From contig WLTJ01000099.1 in the NCBI GenBank assembly GCA_009705435.1, positions 1 to 6,339 of the forward strand: a stretch of 6,339 bases of DNA, given 5' to 3'. Of the stretch, positions 1 to 5,835 are shown one piece after another. Made by a program: the position numbers and the translations under genes. Origin of the DNA: Actinomycetota bacterium (GTDB taxonomy: Bacteria; Actinomycetota; Acidimicrobiia; Acidimicrobiales; Ilumatobacteraceae). The first letter of the stretch is position 1. Every line of letters starts with the position of its first letter. The notes below the pieces were generated by a model that worked only from the letters and a program-made list of their open reading frames with translations, made no database searches and was not told where the DNA came from.

Positions 1-89
1 CCGAAGTCATCGGCGCGAGCAGTGACAAAGTCATCGCCCACGGTTTTATGACGTACAACGTCTCACCCCAAAGAGTCAGAGATTCCTAA
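1..89 (+). CDS. Possible 3' end of an unidentified gene (partial)
   Basis: Reading from base 3, the frame stays open for 28 codons to a TAA at 87-89. It gives a C-terminus of mixed composition that ends in S-P-Q-R-V-R-D-S. Third codon positions are mostly G or C, as in the real genes nearby. If real, it converges on the amidohydrolase encoded from the right and overlaps its end by 27 bp. I do not recognise the family from so short a tail. A competing reading is an open frame on the minus strand directly after the amidohydrolase stop, with a possible GTG at 39-41. The evidence is too short to choose firmly, so the call is tentative. Confidence 0.3.
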   Translation, partial: EVIGASSDKVIAHGFMTYNVSPQRVRDS

Positions 90-968
90 AACCTTGAGCG
101 CATTGAGGCGCAGGAATTTCGGCCACACCTCAGCCTTGAACGGTACCTGTGGCATATCGCCCATAATGCGCTCATAGGTTAAACCCATCGGCCAATAGCC
201 GGCATAAATCACTCGATCTGACCCTCGCGAATTGGCGTAATCAATGATTCGCGGATCGTAGTGCTGCGGCGCAAAAGCACTCGTTGAATAATAAAGGTTG
301 GGCCACTTGAGCATTAGTTTCACGGCTAACTCGGTCCAAGGCTGGCAACCATGGCGGGTCACAATCTTCAGTTCTGGAAAGTCATAACAGACAATGTCTA
401 AGAGTTCAACATGCTGGCACATGCTCGGCACACGAGGACCAGGAATGCCAGCACAAATGAAAATCGGGATACCTAACTCGGCACAGACCGAGTAAATCGG
501 ATACCAGCGAGCGTGATCAATGGGAACCTGTGGCGTGCATCCCGCTGGAAAAGTACCAACTGCCTTGAGCCCGAATTCTTCATACAATCGGCGAATTTTT
601 CGCACCTCATCCACGCCATTATTGGCATCAGCACTGCATGAGGGAATGAACCGTTCCGGGAACTGTGACATTGCACGGATTCCAGGTTCACCTTCAATGC
701 CAATCATTGAGCGTTCAATACCGAAGTGGTCCATGGTGTTGATTGCTACTTCCACCGGATCAATATCCTCAGTCAGGGCACCAGGCACATTGTGCTTAAA
801 GAGGTACTCAACGGGAAACATCGTGTCTTTACTCTCTTGATCACGAATGTTCCCACGAAAAAATTCATACAAACGGCGAGGGTCTGGGTCAGGAAACCCC
901 ATCATCGTCTCAATAATGCCGAGGCCTTGGAAGCCAACGACCGGCATAGTCGATTCAAACGATGTCAT
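63..968 (-). CDS. Amidohydrolase_2 (ACMSD-like) family protein with degenerate metal site
   Basis: This 301-residue protein has the overall pattern of the Amidohydrolase_2/ACMSD-like TIM-barrel family and is of normal length, so it is not truncated. Active members hold a metal with an N-terminal D-x-H-x-H, a His in the middle of the barrel, a second His, and an Asp in a G-S-D-x-P motif. Here the N-terminal site reads V-G-F-Q-G-L (residues 10-15). The mid-barrel His position appears to be Cys172 (I-F-I-C-A-G). The G-S-D-x-P motif reads A-G-Y-W-P (256-260). Only the R-H-G-x-x-P-W segment (205-211, His206) looks conserved. The family is therefore clear but catalysis is doubtful; it may be a pseudoenzyme or partner subunit. 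The gene starts one base after the stop of the upstream amidohydrolase, which implies one transcript and translational coupling. A weak AGG lies about 8 bases before the ATG, and an alternative start at Met8 is possible. The substrate is unknown. Confidence 0.82.
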   Translation of the reverse strand: MTSFESTMPVVGFQGLGIIETMMGFPDPDPRRLYEFFRGNIRDQESKDTMFPVEYLFKHNVPGALTEDIDPVEVAINTMDHFGIERSMIGIEGEPGIRAMSQFPERFIPSCSADANNGVDEVRKIRRLYEEFGLKAVGTFPAGCTPQVPIDHARWYPIYSVCAELGIPIFICAGIPGPRVPSMCQHVELLDIVCYDFPELKIVTRHGCQPWTELAVKLMLKWPNLYYSTSAFAPQHYDPRIIDYANSRGSDRVIYAGYWPMGLTYERIMGDMPQVPFKAEVWPKFLRLNALKVLGISDSLG

Positions 969-969
969 C

Positions 970-2175
970 TCACAGACCTAAAAATTCGACGACATTGTGG
1001 TGCATGATTTTTCTGATGTCAGCATCATTGAAGCCATGTAAATCATGGATGAACGCCGTTGGTACCTCAAGTCCCTCAGCATGTGGGAAATCGCTACCAA
1101 ACATCAACTTCTCCACTCCGATTGTCTCAGCCAATAACACGATGTCATCCTCGTAGAAGGGTGCCACCCACACATGCTCACAAAAATCTTCAACAGGATC
1201 TTTGCCAAACATGAAAGGCTGCTGGGAGTAGGCCTTCTTTAGTTTCTTGATCAGATTGGGTACCCACTCCGCTCCAGCCTCAATCGATGACACACGTAGT
1301 TTTGGATGCCGTGTAAACACACCGTGACTAACCAATATGGCAAACATGTCAAAGGGGGCGCGATCACTGGTCATGACCCGCATCGGTGAACTTTTGAAAG
1401 CTTCAAATTCGCCGCCAGGCTCCCAGTCGTCAATGTACTTTCCGTATCCAGCATCACCCGAGTGAAAAGCAACCGAGACATTGGCTTCGGCTAATCGAGC
1501 CCAAAAAGGATCAAAGATTTTGTCGCCTGGTGAACGGGTTCCACCTGCCGGATTAATCGCAGGGGAGGTGCGCATAACGATGACTTTGACGCCGTTAGCG
1601 ATCGCCCAATCAGCTTCTTTCACTGCCCATTCTGGGTCCGCCAAGGTGAAGTACGGAGCTGCGTAAATTCTATTTTGGTAAGCGAATCCCCAGTCTTCAA
1701 GTAGCCAACGATTGAACGCCGAAAAGGCTGCGCATAAAGCTGGAACATCGAAACGCAAGGACTCCTCCATGCCCACAGCCAAGGTTGGAAAGAACATTGC
1801 CCCTTCAAGACCTTGTTGAGTCATAAGGGCGATACGTGCATCGCGATCACGGTATGCGGGGCTGATGGGATCAAGCTCTCCAAACATCGCGCGCATATCA
1901 CCACCGGCGACCTTGCCACGAAAATATGCGTCAAGAGCACCAGGCTTCGAAACAGGATTGAAGGTGGGGTTAGGAATAAAGCGATTGATGCGCCCGCCGA
2001 CAAGAAGTCGCTTGCGACCATCAATCTCTGCCCACTGCATACAGCGTTTGGCCATTGAAGGTTCAATGTGACGCGTGAAGGCGTCCTCTGCCTCGTAATA
2101 GTGATTATCGGCGTCAAAAGCCGCAAATCCTATTTCTACTTTTGCGTCGCTGGTAGTCGTAGTGGTGACCGTCAT
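970..2175 (-). CDS. Amidohydrolase_2 family metal-dependent hydrolase
   Basis: This 401-residue protein is an Amidohydrolase_2 (PF04909-type) TIM-barrel hydrolase of the longer kind common in mycobacteria and Acidimicrobiia. Visible signatures are D-A-D-N-H-Y-Y-E near the N-terminus (Asp21, Asp23, His25, Glu28), F-H-S-G-D (His238), a barrel strand ending I-E-A-G-A-E-W (Glu299, Trp304), and G-S-D-F-P-H (Asp362, His365). Compared with classical ACMSD, the first His of H-x-H is Asp and one barrel His is Glu, so the metal site is a variant but plausible. Members act as hydrolases or decarboxylases on varied substrates; the substrate cannot be told here. I chose the ATG at 2173-2175 because GGAG lies 7 bases upstream. 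An in-frame ATG at 2202 would add nine residues but has only a weak ribosome site. The gene is first in a two-gene operon with the degenerate paralogue and diverges from the SRAP gene. Confidence 0.88.
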   Translation of the reverse strand: MTVTTTTTSDAKVEIGFAAFDADNHYYEAEDAFTRHIEPSMAKRCMQWAEIDGRKRLLVGGRINRFIPNPTFNPVSKPGALDAYFRGKVAGGDMRAMFGELDPISPAYRDRDARIALMTQQGLEGAMFFPTLAVGMEESLRFDVPALCAAFSAFNRWLLEDWGFAYQNRIYAAPYFTLADPEWAVKEADWAIANGVKVIVMRTSPAINPAGGTRSPGDKIFDPFWARLAEANVSVAFHSGDAGYGKYIDDWEPGGEFEAFKSSPMRVMTSDRAPFDMFAILVSHGVFTRHPKLRVSSIEAGAEWVPNLIKKLKKAYSQQPFMFGKDPVEDFCEHVWVAPFYEDDIVLLAETIGVEKLMFGSDFPHAEGLEVPTAFIHDLHGFNDADIRKIMHHNVVEFLGL

Positions 2176-2182
2176 TTGTTTT

Positions 2183-2186
2183 CTCC
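2183..2186 (-). promoter_or_regulatory. Shine-Dalgarno site fixing the amidohydrolase start at 2175
   Basis: On the minus strand GGAG is followed by seven bases (AAAACAA) and then ATG at 2175-2173. This is close to ideal spacing. It favours this start over the upstream in-frame ATG at 2202. Confidence 0.6.
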
Positions 2187-2204
2187 AGTGATGAGTGACC
2201 ATAT

Positions 2205-2225
2205 TTTCTGACCCTTCGTCAGAAA
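2205..2225. promoter_or_regulatory. Perfect inverted repeat, candidate operator or leader hairpin
   Basis: TTTCTGAC, five bases, GTCAGAAA: two perfect 8-bp arms lie in the 98-bp region between the divergent amidohydrolase and SRAP starts. A symmetric site of this size here suits a dimeric regulator. On the minus strand it would sit in the amidohydrolase leader, and the loop reads GAAGG, so an RNA hairpin is an alternative. No regulator gene is nearby to link it to. The symmetry is seen directly; the role is inferred. Confidence 0.4.
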
Positions 2226-2261
2226 CCCCTGTGAGCCTATATCGGGGACCGTCAACACAGG

Positions 2262-2274
2262 TACTCTCAGAGTA
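2262..2274. repeat. Short palindrome touching the SRAP start codon
   Basis: TACTCT, one base, AGAGTA forms a 13-bp odd palindrome ending on the A of the SRAP ATG. It could be part of an operator or the ribosome site region, but arms of six bases can arise by chance. Confidence 0.25.
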
Positions 2275-3005
2275 TGTGTGGACGTTTCACATCAATCACA
2301 AGCCCTGCTGAGGTTGCCTCTTTTTTCTCCGCTGAGGAACCTAATCCGAATCTTTTTGGCAACTTTGCTCCGAACTACAACGTGGCCCCGACGACACGCA
2401 TCATGGCAATCGCCAACGATCAATTGGGGACGCGCAGAGTCGGCTTATTTCAATGGGGACTCATCCCGTCCTGGGCCAAGGTGCTTCCCACATCTCAGCC
2501 TCTGATCAATGCCAGATCTGAAACCGCGCATGAGAAACCGTCATTTCGAGAGTCTCTGCCACACAGACGTTGCCTGATTGCAGTTGACGGCTTCTTCGAG
2601 TGGCGCACCGTCGGTCTCGCGGAGACAAAGCCACCTGTTACCAAACAACCCGTATACGTCACCCGCCGTGACGGGCACCTTCTTGCACTTGCTGGGCTGT
2701 GGGCAACGTGGCGCGATACGAGTGACCCGTCTCCATCACCGTGGCTTCACTCATGTTGCATCTTGACGACGTCTGCCAATGCCACGATGTCTCCAATTCA
2801 TGATCGCATGCCAGTGATTTTAGAATCTCGAGATTGGTCTGCTTGGCTGAACACTGGCAGTACGTCTCAGCCCGCAACGTCCATGGCAGAGATTGTCAAA
2901 CTGATGAAGCCAGCAGATGCATCAATATTAAGCGCCACGCCCATTGGCACGGCCGTGAACTCAATACGTAATAACTCGGCTGATCTTTTACTCCCAGTTA
3001 TCTAA
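2274..3005 (+). CDS. SRAP domain protein (YedK/HMCES-type abasic-site crosslinker)
   Basis: This 243-residue protein is a complete SRAP (SOS response-associated peptidase) domain. The family forms a thiazolidine DNA-protein crosslink with abasic sites in single-stranded DNA, which shields them from strand breakage, and it can later release itself. It begins M-C-G-R-F, so removal of Met1 exposes the essential Cys2, and this fixes the start codon. Other landmarks are N-Y-N-V-A-P (34-39), W-G-L-I-P-S-W (61-67), I-N-A-R-S-E (78-83, Asn79), G-F-F-E-W (106-110, Glu109), T-T-x-A-N (165-169) and H-D-R-M-P (176-180, His176). These cover the Cys, Asn, Glu and His positions of characterised members, so it should be active. 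A Shine-Dalgarno is weak; CACAGG lies about 12 bases upstream. I see no obvious LexA box in the short upstream region. It diverges from the amidohydrolase operon and converges on the HIT gene with one base between stops. Confidence 0.95.
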   Translation: MCGRFTSITSPAEVASFFSAEEPNPNLFGNFAPNYNVAPTTRIMAIANDQLGTRRVGLFQWGLIPSWAKVLPTSQPLINARSETAHEKPSFRESLPHRRCLIAVDGFFEWRTVGLAETKPPVTKQPVYVTRRDGHLLALAGLWATWRDTSDPSPSPWLHSCCILTTSANATMSPIHDRMPVILESRDWSAWLNTGSTSQPATSMAEIVKLMKPADASILSATPIGTAVNSIRNNSADLLLPVI

Positions 3006-3006
3006 A

Positions 3007-3426
3007 TCAACAGACCTCAGAGCGACCAGCATGTCGCAAGGCTGAGCGAATGGCGTTAGCAGCGGCATCCAACGAGTTTCGATCGATTGTTGTCGCAGCA
3101 TTAGCGAAGGACAATTGCGACATGCTCTGCGTGGGTATGACATGGATATGCGTGTGTGGCACCTCGTAACCAGCGATGATCACTCCGACCCGCTCACATC
3201 CAAAGGCCTCCTTTAACGCCACACCAATCACTCGGGTGACCTCAAAAAGATGAGCGATCAAATCTGAGTCTGCGTCCACCCAATGATCCACCTCTTCAAT
3301 GGGCACCACGAGACAGTGTCCATGAGCCATGGGATTAATGGAAAGGAAAACAACGCAGTGCTCATCTCTCCAAACAAATGTGCCAGGAATCTGGCCATCG
3401 ATAATTCGTGTAAAAATTGTTGGCAT
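3007..3426 (-). CDS. HIT family protein (histidine triad nucleotide hydrolase/transferase)
   Basis: This 139-residue protein is a HIT-fold enzyme, which acts on the alpha-phosphate of nucleotide derivatives such as nucleoside phosphoramidates or dinucleoside polyphosphates. The triad is V-P-H-T-H-I-H-V-I-P (89-98), with His91, His93 and His95; His93 is the expected nucleophile. Upstream are the family features I-F-T-R-I-I-D-G-Q-I-P (4-14), the S-I-N-P-M-A-H-G-H segment (29-37) and V-V-P (40-42). The N-terminal Cys residues that bind zinc in many HIT proteins are absent; this position reads I-F-T. The frame is open far upstream, but those codons lie inside the SDR gene in another frame. The ATG at 3426 is preceded by GGAGG at a spacing of nine bases and overlaps the SDR stop as TAATG, so this start is preferred. 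The substrate is unknown. Co-translation with the SDR is likely. Confidence 0.92.
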   Translation of the reverse strand: MPTIFTRIIDGQIPGTFVWRDEHCVVFLSINPMAHGHCLVVPIEEVDHWVDADSDLIAHLFEVTRVIGVALKEAFGCERVGVIIAGYEVPHTHIHVIPTQSMSQLSFANAATTIDRNSLDAAANAIRSALRHAGRSEVC

Positions 3427-4238
3427 TACACCCAACCTCCCGAGGCTGGAAACACATCTCCGACGCAATAGGAAGACTCTGGACCTGCCAAGAACCTCAC
3501 CACTTGTGAGAGTTCTTCGGCGGATGCCAAACGCCCAATGGGTGTCTGCATACGTATCCCAGCGAGAGCGAGATCGTCCATTGAGTCCAGCATTGGGGTG
3601 TCCACAAAGCCTGGGCAAACAGCATTGATTCGAACGCCGAACGGAGCTACTTCTTGTGCCGTGGACTTAGTAAAAGCAATGATCGCGGCCTTGGCTGCGC
3701 AGTAGTGGGGGATTCCGGCAGAGGGGCGTAATCCCATGATGGATGAAATGTTGACAATTGATCCATGACGTTGCGGCGTCATATGCCGAAGAGCGGCCCG
3801 AGTCCCATAGAAGGTTCCGTACAGATGGATTTTGATCATTCGATCCCATTCGTCATCACTCAGATCGACAGTGGAATCCGTCGGTGTGAGTTCGTCGTAT
3901 CGTCCCTCGATGCGCTTGATCTGATTCGCCATGCTGATTTCCCGCTTGTGAGCATCACCAGTGGGTGCAATACCTGCATTGTTGATCAGCACATCGAGGC
4001 GTCCATAGTGCTCTGCGATGCGATCAATAGCGGCGTTAAATGCCGCAGAATCTGTGACATCAAAAATCGCTGCTTCGCCACCTACCTCGGAGGCGACCTG
4101 ACCTGCTGCCACCTCATTGACATCATTAATCACCAGACGCGCCCCATCAGACGAGAGCCGACGGGCAAAAGATGCTCCCATCCCCGAACCCCCACCAGTG
4201 ACAACAACGACCTGACCATCCAAAGTTCCTGAGTTCAT
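3426..4238 (-). CDS. SDR family NAD(P)-dependent oxidoreductase
   Basis: This 270-residue protein is a classical short-chain dehydrogenase/reductase. It shows the nucleotide-binding T-G-G-G-S-G-M-G (14-21), an acidic residue at the end of the second strand (Asp39 in I-N-D-V, which favours NAD over NADP), N-N-A-G (86-89), the catalytic Ser in N-I-S-S (Ser166), Tyr179 and Lys183 in Y-x-x-x-K, and P-G (209-210). The C-terminal V-G-D-V-F-P-A-S-G-G is also typical of the family. The usual Asn of the fourth catalytic position is His138 (K-I-H-L-Y-G), a known variant. About 20 extra residues lie between N-N-A-G and the W-D-R-M helix compared with ordinary members. Likely substrates are a hydroxyacyl, steroid-like or other secondary alcohol/ketone, but none can be named. 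There is no clear Shine-Dalgarno before the ATG. The gene shares a TAATG overlap with the HIT gene and diverges from the phosphatidyltransferase gene. Confidence 0.93.
   Translation of the reverse strand: MNSGTLDGQVVVVTGGGSGMGASFARRLSSDGARLVINDVNEVAAGQVASEVGGEAAIFDVTDSAAFNAAIDRIAEHYGRLDVLINNAGIAPTGDAHKREISMANQIKRIEGRYDELTPTDSTVDLSDDEWDRMIKIHLYGTFYGTRAALRHMTPQRHGSIVNISSIMGLRPSAGIPHYCAAKAAIIAFTKSTAQEVAPFGVRINAVCPGFVDTPMLDSMDDLALAGIRMQTPIGRLASAEELSQVVRFLAGPESSYCVGDVFPASGGWV
3436..3440 (-). promoter_or_regulatory. Shine-Dalgarno site for the HIT gene inside the SDR 3' end
   Basis: On the minus strand GGAGG lies nine bases before ATG at 3426 and is embedded in the last codons of the SDR gene (Gly-Gly-Trp-Val-stop). 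It is the strongest ribosome site in the window and decides the HIT start. Confidence 0.65.
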
Positions 4239-4241
4239 AAG
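4212..4241 (+). promoter_or_regulatory. Possible promoter for the phosphatidyltransferase operon
   Basis: CTGACC (4212-4217) and CATAAG (4236-4241) each match four of six bases of the vegetative -35 and -10 consensus, with an 18-bp spacer. The start of transcription would fall near 4248, inside the 35-bp divergent gap. The -35 would lie in the first codons of the SDR gene. This is pattern matching only. Confidence 0.22.
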
Positions 4242-4261
4242 ACGACACTAGAGCACGCGGT

Positions 4262-4267
4262 AAGGTG
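4262..4267 (+). promoter_or_regulatory. Shine-Dalgarno site fixing the phosphatidyltransferase start
   Basis: AAGGTG lies six bases before ATG at 4274. A GTG at 4265 is in frame but would overlap this ribosome site, so the ATG is preferred. Confidence 0.55.
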
Positions 4268-4270
4268 CTG

Positions 4271-4276
4271 ATTATG
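4271..4276 (-). promoter_or_regulatory. Possible -10 element for the SDR-HIT operon
   Basis: On the minus strand CATAAT matches five of six bases of TATAAT. It would place a transcript start near 4264, giving a leader of about 26 bases before the SDR ATG. I see no good -35 partner at normal spacing. It overlaps the start codon of the divergent gene. Confidence 0.2.
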
Positions 4277-4906
4277 GTTGAGCAGTCATCAAATGAGCCC
4301 CCAGCACTCATCACTCAAAGCGGTGTTGCCCCAGGTCGGCGCAAGTGGGGTGTGTGGACATGGCCCAATCTCATTACCTTGATCCGACTGGCCTGCCTGC
4401 CAATATTTTTGTGGTTATTGCTTGGACGCGATGATCGTGCCAGCGCCGGTTGGCTCCTGCTGGGGCTCGGGGGAACCGATTGGGTGGACGGTTGGGTCGC
4501 CCGGAGATTTAATCAAGTCAGCGAATTCGGGAAAATGTTTGATCCCACGGCCGACCGCCTGTTGTTCATCGTCGGATTGACGGCAATCATGATTGACGGT
4601 TCGGCACCACGATGGTTTTGCATTCTGGTTCTCATCCGAGAGGTTCTCTTTGGCGGGACAATCGCAATTTTGACGCTTTTTTTCTCCATGGAAAGATTCG
4701 ATGTCACCTATTTGGGCAAGTGGGCAACATTTCTATTAATGGGAGTCTTCCCAGCCTTTGTTCTCGGCGAGAGCGACATTGGCATCCACTTATTCTTTAC
4801 TATCTCGGCATGGATTGCAGGACCGATTGGGCTCATCCTGAGTTACTACACCGCTATTGTTTATCTCCCAACAATCCGTTCCAGTCTGGCTCGAGGGCGG
4901 GCTTAG
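4274..4906 (+). CDS. pgsA: CDP-alcohol phosphatidyltransferase family protein (PgsA-like)
   Basis: This 210-residue integral membrane enzyme transfers a phosphatidyl group from CDP-diacylglycerol to an alcohol during phospholipid synthesis. The full family motif D-x2-D-G-x2-A-R-x8-G-x3-D-x3-D is intact, at Asp69, Asp72, Gly73, Ala76, Arg77, Gly86, Asp90 and Asp94. A polar N-terminus of about 28 residues is followed by about six hydrophobic segments: roughly 34-51, 58-67, 96-108, 115-138, 148-165 and 172-198. The length and topology fit PgsA, which makes phosphatidylglycerol phosphate from glycerol 3-phosphate. An actinobacterial CDP-alcohol-type cardiolipin synthase is the main alternative, and sequence alone does not settle it. 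Position before gcvH, a GarA-like gene and an ftsR-like gene agrees with the Mycobacterium pgsA2 region. The start was set by AAGGTG six bases upstream. A 64-bp gap with no obvious terminator follows. Confidence 0.88.
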   Translation: MVEQSSNEPPALITQSGVAPGRRKWGVWTWPNLITLIRLACLPIFLWLLLGRDDRASAGWLLLGLGGTDWVDGWVARRFNQVSEFGKMFDPTADRLLFIVGLTAIMIDGSAPRWFCILVLIREVLFGGTIAILTLFFSMERFDVTYLGKWATFLLMGVFPAFVLGESDIGIHLFFTISAWIAGPIGLILSYYTAIVYLPTIRSSLARGRA

Positions 4907-4970
4907 CTTTTACCCGGGGATCTCAGGCTTGCTTTCTTACTGGCAAGGTGAGGAGCACTAGATTGAAGCC

Positions 4971-5348
4971 ATGAGCACTTCCGATCTTCTTTTCTCGACT
5001 GACCACGAGTGGGTGCTGATCACAGGATTGATCGCCCGGATCGGCATCACAGATTTCGCACAAGATGCTCTTGGTGATGTTGTCTTCGTCCAACCAGCCA
5101 CTCTCGGACAAAAACTTGGTGCAGGTGATTCCTTCAGCGAAGTGGAGAGCACGAAATCTGTGTCTGACATCTATGCGCCCCTTGGCGGGGTAGTGGTGGC
5201 CGTGAACGAAGCCTTGGATGCAGATCCAGGCCTAGTGAACTCAGATCCCTACGGCCAAGGTTGGATCTGCGAACTGGAAATTACACCTGACGCAGACACT
5301 TCTCATCTCATGACTGGCGATGCCTATGCGATTTTTGTGGCAGGCTAA
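4971..5348 (+). CDS. gcvH: Glycine cleavage system H protein
   Basis: This 125-residue protein is the lipoyl carrier of the glycine cleavage system. Its lipoyl-lysine arm moves the aminomethyl group from the P protein to the T protein and is then re-oxidised by the L protein. It shows the N-terminal D-H-E-W (11-14), I-G-I-T-D-F-A-Q (24-31), L-G-D-V-V-F-V (34-40), the lipoylation site E-S-T-K-S-V-S-D-I-Y-A-P with Lys62, and V-N-S-D-P-Y-G-Q-G-W (89-98). All are standard, so it should be functional. The genes for the P and T proteins are not in the window, as is usual for this actinobacterial locus. An AAGGTGAGGAG stretch (4945-4955) ends 15 bases before the ATG, which is farther than normal. 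No other standard in-frame start exists after the TAG at 4959. Its stop codon overlaps the start of the FHA gene as TAATG. Confidence 0.96.
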   Translation: MSTSDLLFSTDHEWVLITGLIARIGITDFAQDALGDVVFVQPATLGQKLGAGDSFSEVESTKSVSDIYAPLGGVVVAVNEALDADPGLVNSDPYGQGWICELEITPDADTSHLMTGDAYAIFVAG

Positions 5349-5833
5349 TGGGCATGTCAGTCTTTTGTCAGAAATGTGGACATCGCAATATTGGTGATGC
5401 ATTCTTTTGTAGCTCATGTGGGGGAGCACTCGAAGTAGACGGCGACAAAACTGTGGTGATTGCTAAAGTTGATGCACTGCAGGATGCACTCGGACCTCAA
5501 GATAATGCTTCAGTTGACCTTCAGAGTTTGCCGCAACATTTCGGAACCCTGATGGTGCGCTCAGGACCGCAGGCTGGTCAGCGATTTGTTTTGGATGCTT
5601 CATTAACGAAACTTGGGCGACATCCTGACAGCGAGATTTCTCTCGATGATATTTCAGTCTCTCGTCGCCATGCTGAGATTGAACGACAGTCAACCGAGTA
5701 TGTATTGCGTGATGTTGGATCAATGAATGGCACCTATGTCAATCAGAAGCGCGTTGATGGCGTCGTCTTGCAACAAGGTGATGAGATTCTCGTTGGTCGT
5801 TTTCGTTTGATTTTTCTTGGACCTGTTGAATAG
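5348..5833 (+). CDS. Zinc-ribbon and FHA domain protein (GarA/OdhI-like)
   Basis: This 161-residue protein has an N-terminal zinc ribbon, C-x2-C-x10-C-x2-C (Cys7, Cys10, Cys21, Cys24), a linker, and a C-terminal FHA domain (about 66-158). The FHA landmarks are G-R-H (90-92), S-V-S-R-R-H (103-108) and S-M-N-G-T-Y-V-N (125-132), so phosphothreonine binding should be intact. In actinobacteria the GarA/OdhI family controls 2-oxoglutarate and glutamate metabolism and is itself switched by Ser/Thr kinases on an N-terminal Thr-Thr motif. Here the matching segment is D-K-T-V-V-I with a single Thr35. GarA and OdhI lack the zinc ribbon, so the role of this form is less certain. The gene overlaps gcvH as TAATG. 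A second ATG at 5354 has AGG nine bases upstream and would give 159 residues. The MerR gene follows two bases after the stop. Confidence 0.9.
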   Translation: MGMSVFCQKCGHRNIGDAFFCSSCGGALEVDGDKTVVIAKVDALQDALGPQDNASVDLQSLPQHFGTLMVRSGPQAGQRFVLDASLTKLGRHPDSEISLDDISVSRRHAEIERQSTEYVLRDVGSMNGTYVNQKRVDGVVLQQGDEILVGRFRLIFLGPVE

Positions 5834-5835
5834 CC

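Noticed and set aside
1..62. Minus-strand continuation after the degenerate amidohydrolase stop, possible third operon gene from GTG at 39-41
   Set aside because: Only about 13 codons are visible, with no ribosome site near the GTG. The + strand reading looks at least as good.
2176..2202. Nine-residue longer start for the intact amidohydrolase
   Set aside because: The ATG at 2202 has only a weak ribosome site, while the ATG at 2175 has GGAG seven bases upstream. The added residues do not look like the family.
3427..3618. N-terminal extension of 64 residues on the HIT frame
   Set aside because: It lies wholly within the SDR gene in another frame, is rich in Arg, and has no HIT homology. The internal ATG at 3426 has GGAGG at good spacing and starts directly with the HIT fold.
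3765..4232. 155-codon open frame on the + strand opposite the SDR gene
   Set aside because: It is antisense to a clear SDR, rich in Cys and Ile without any domain pattern, and has no ribosome site that I can see.
4907..4970. Terminator or promoter between the phosphatidyltransferase gene and gcvH
   Set aside because: Only a short CCCGGG self-complementary stretch and a poor TAGATT hexamer without a -35 partner are present, so neither call is supported.
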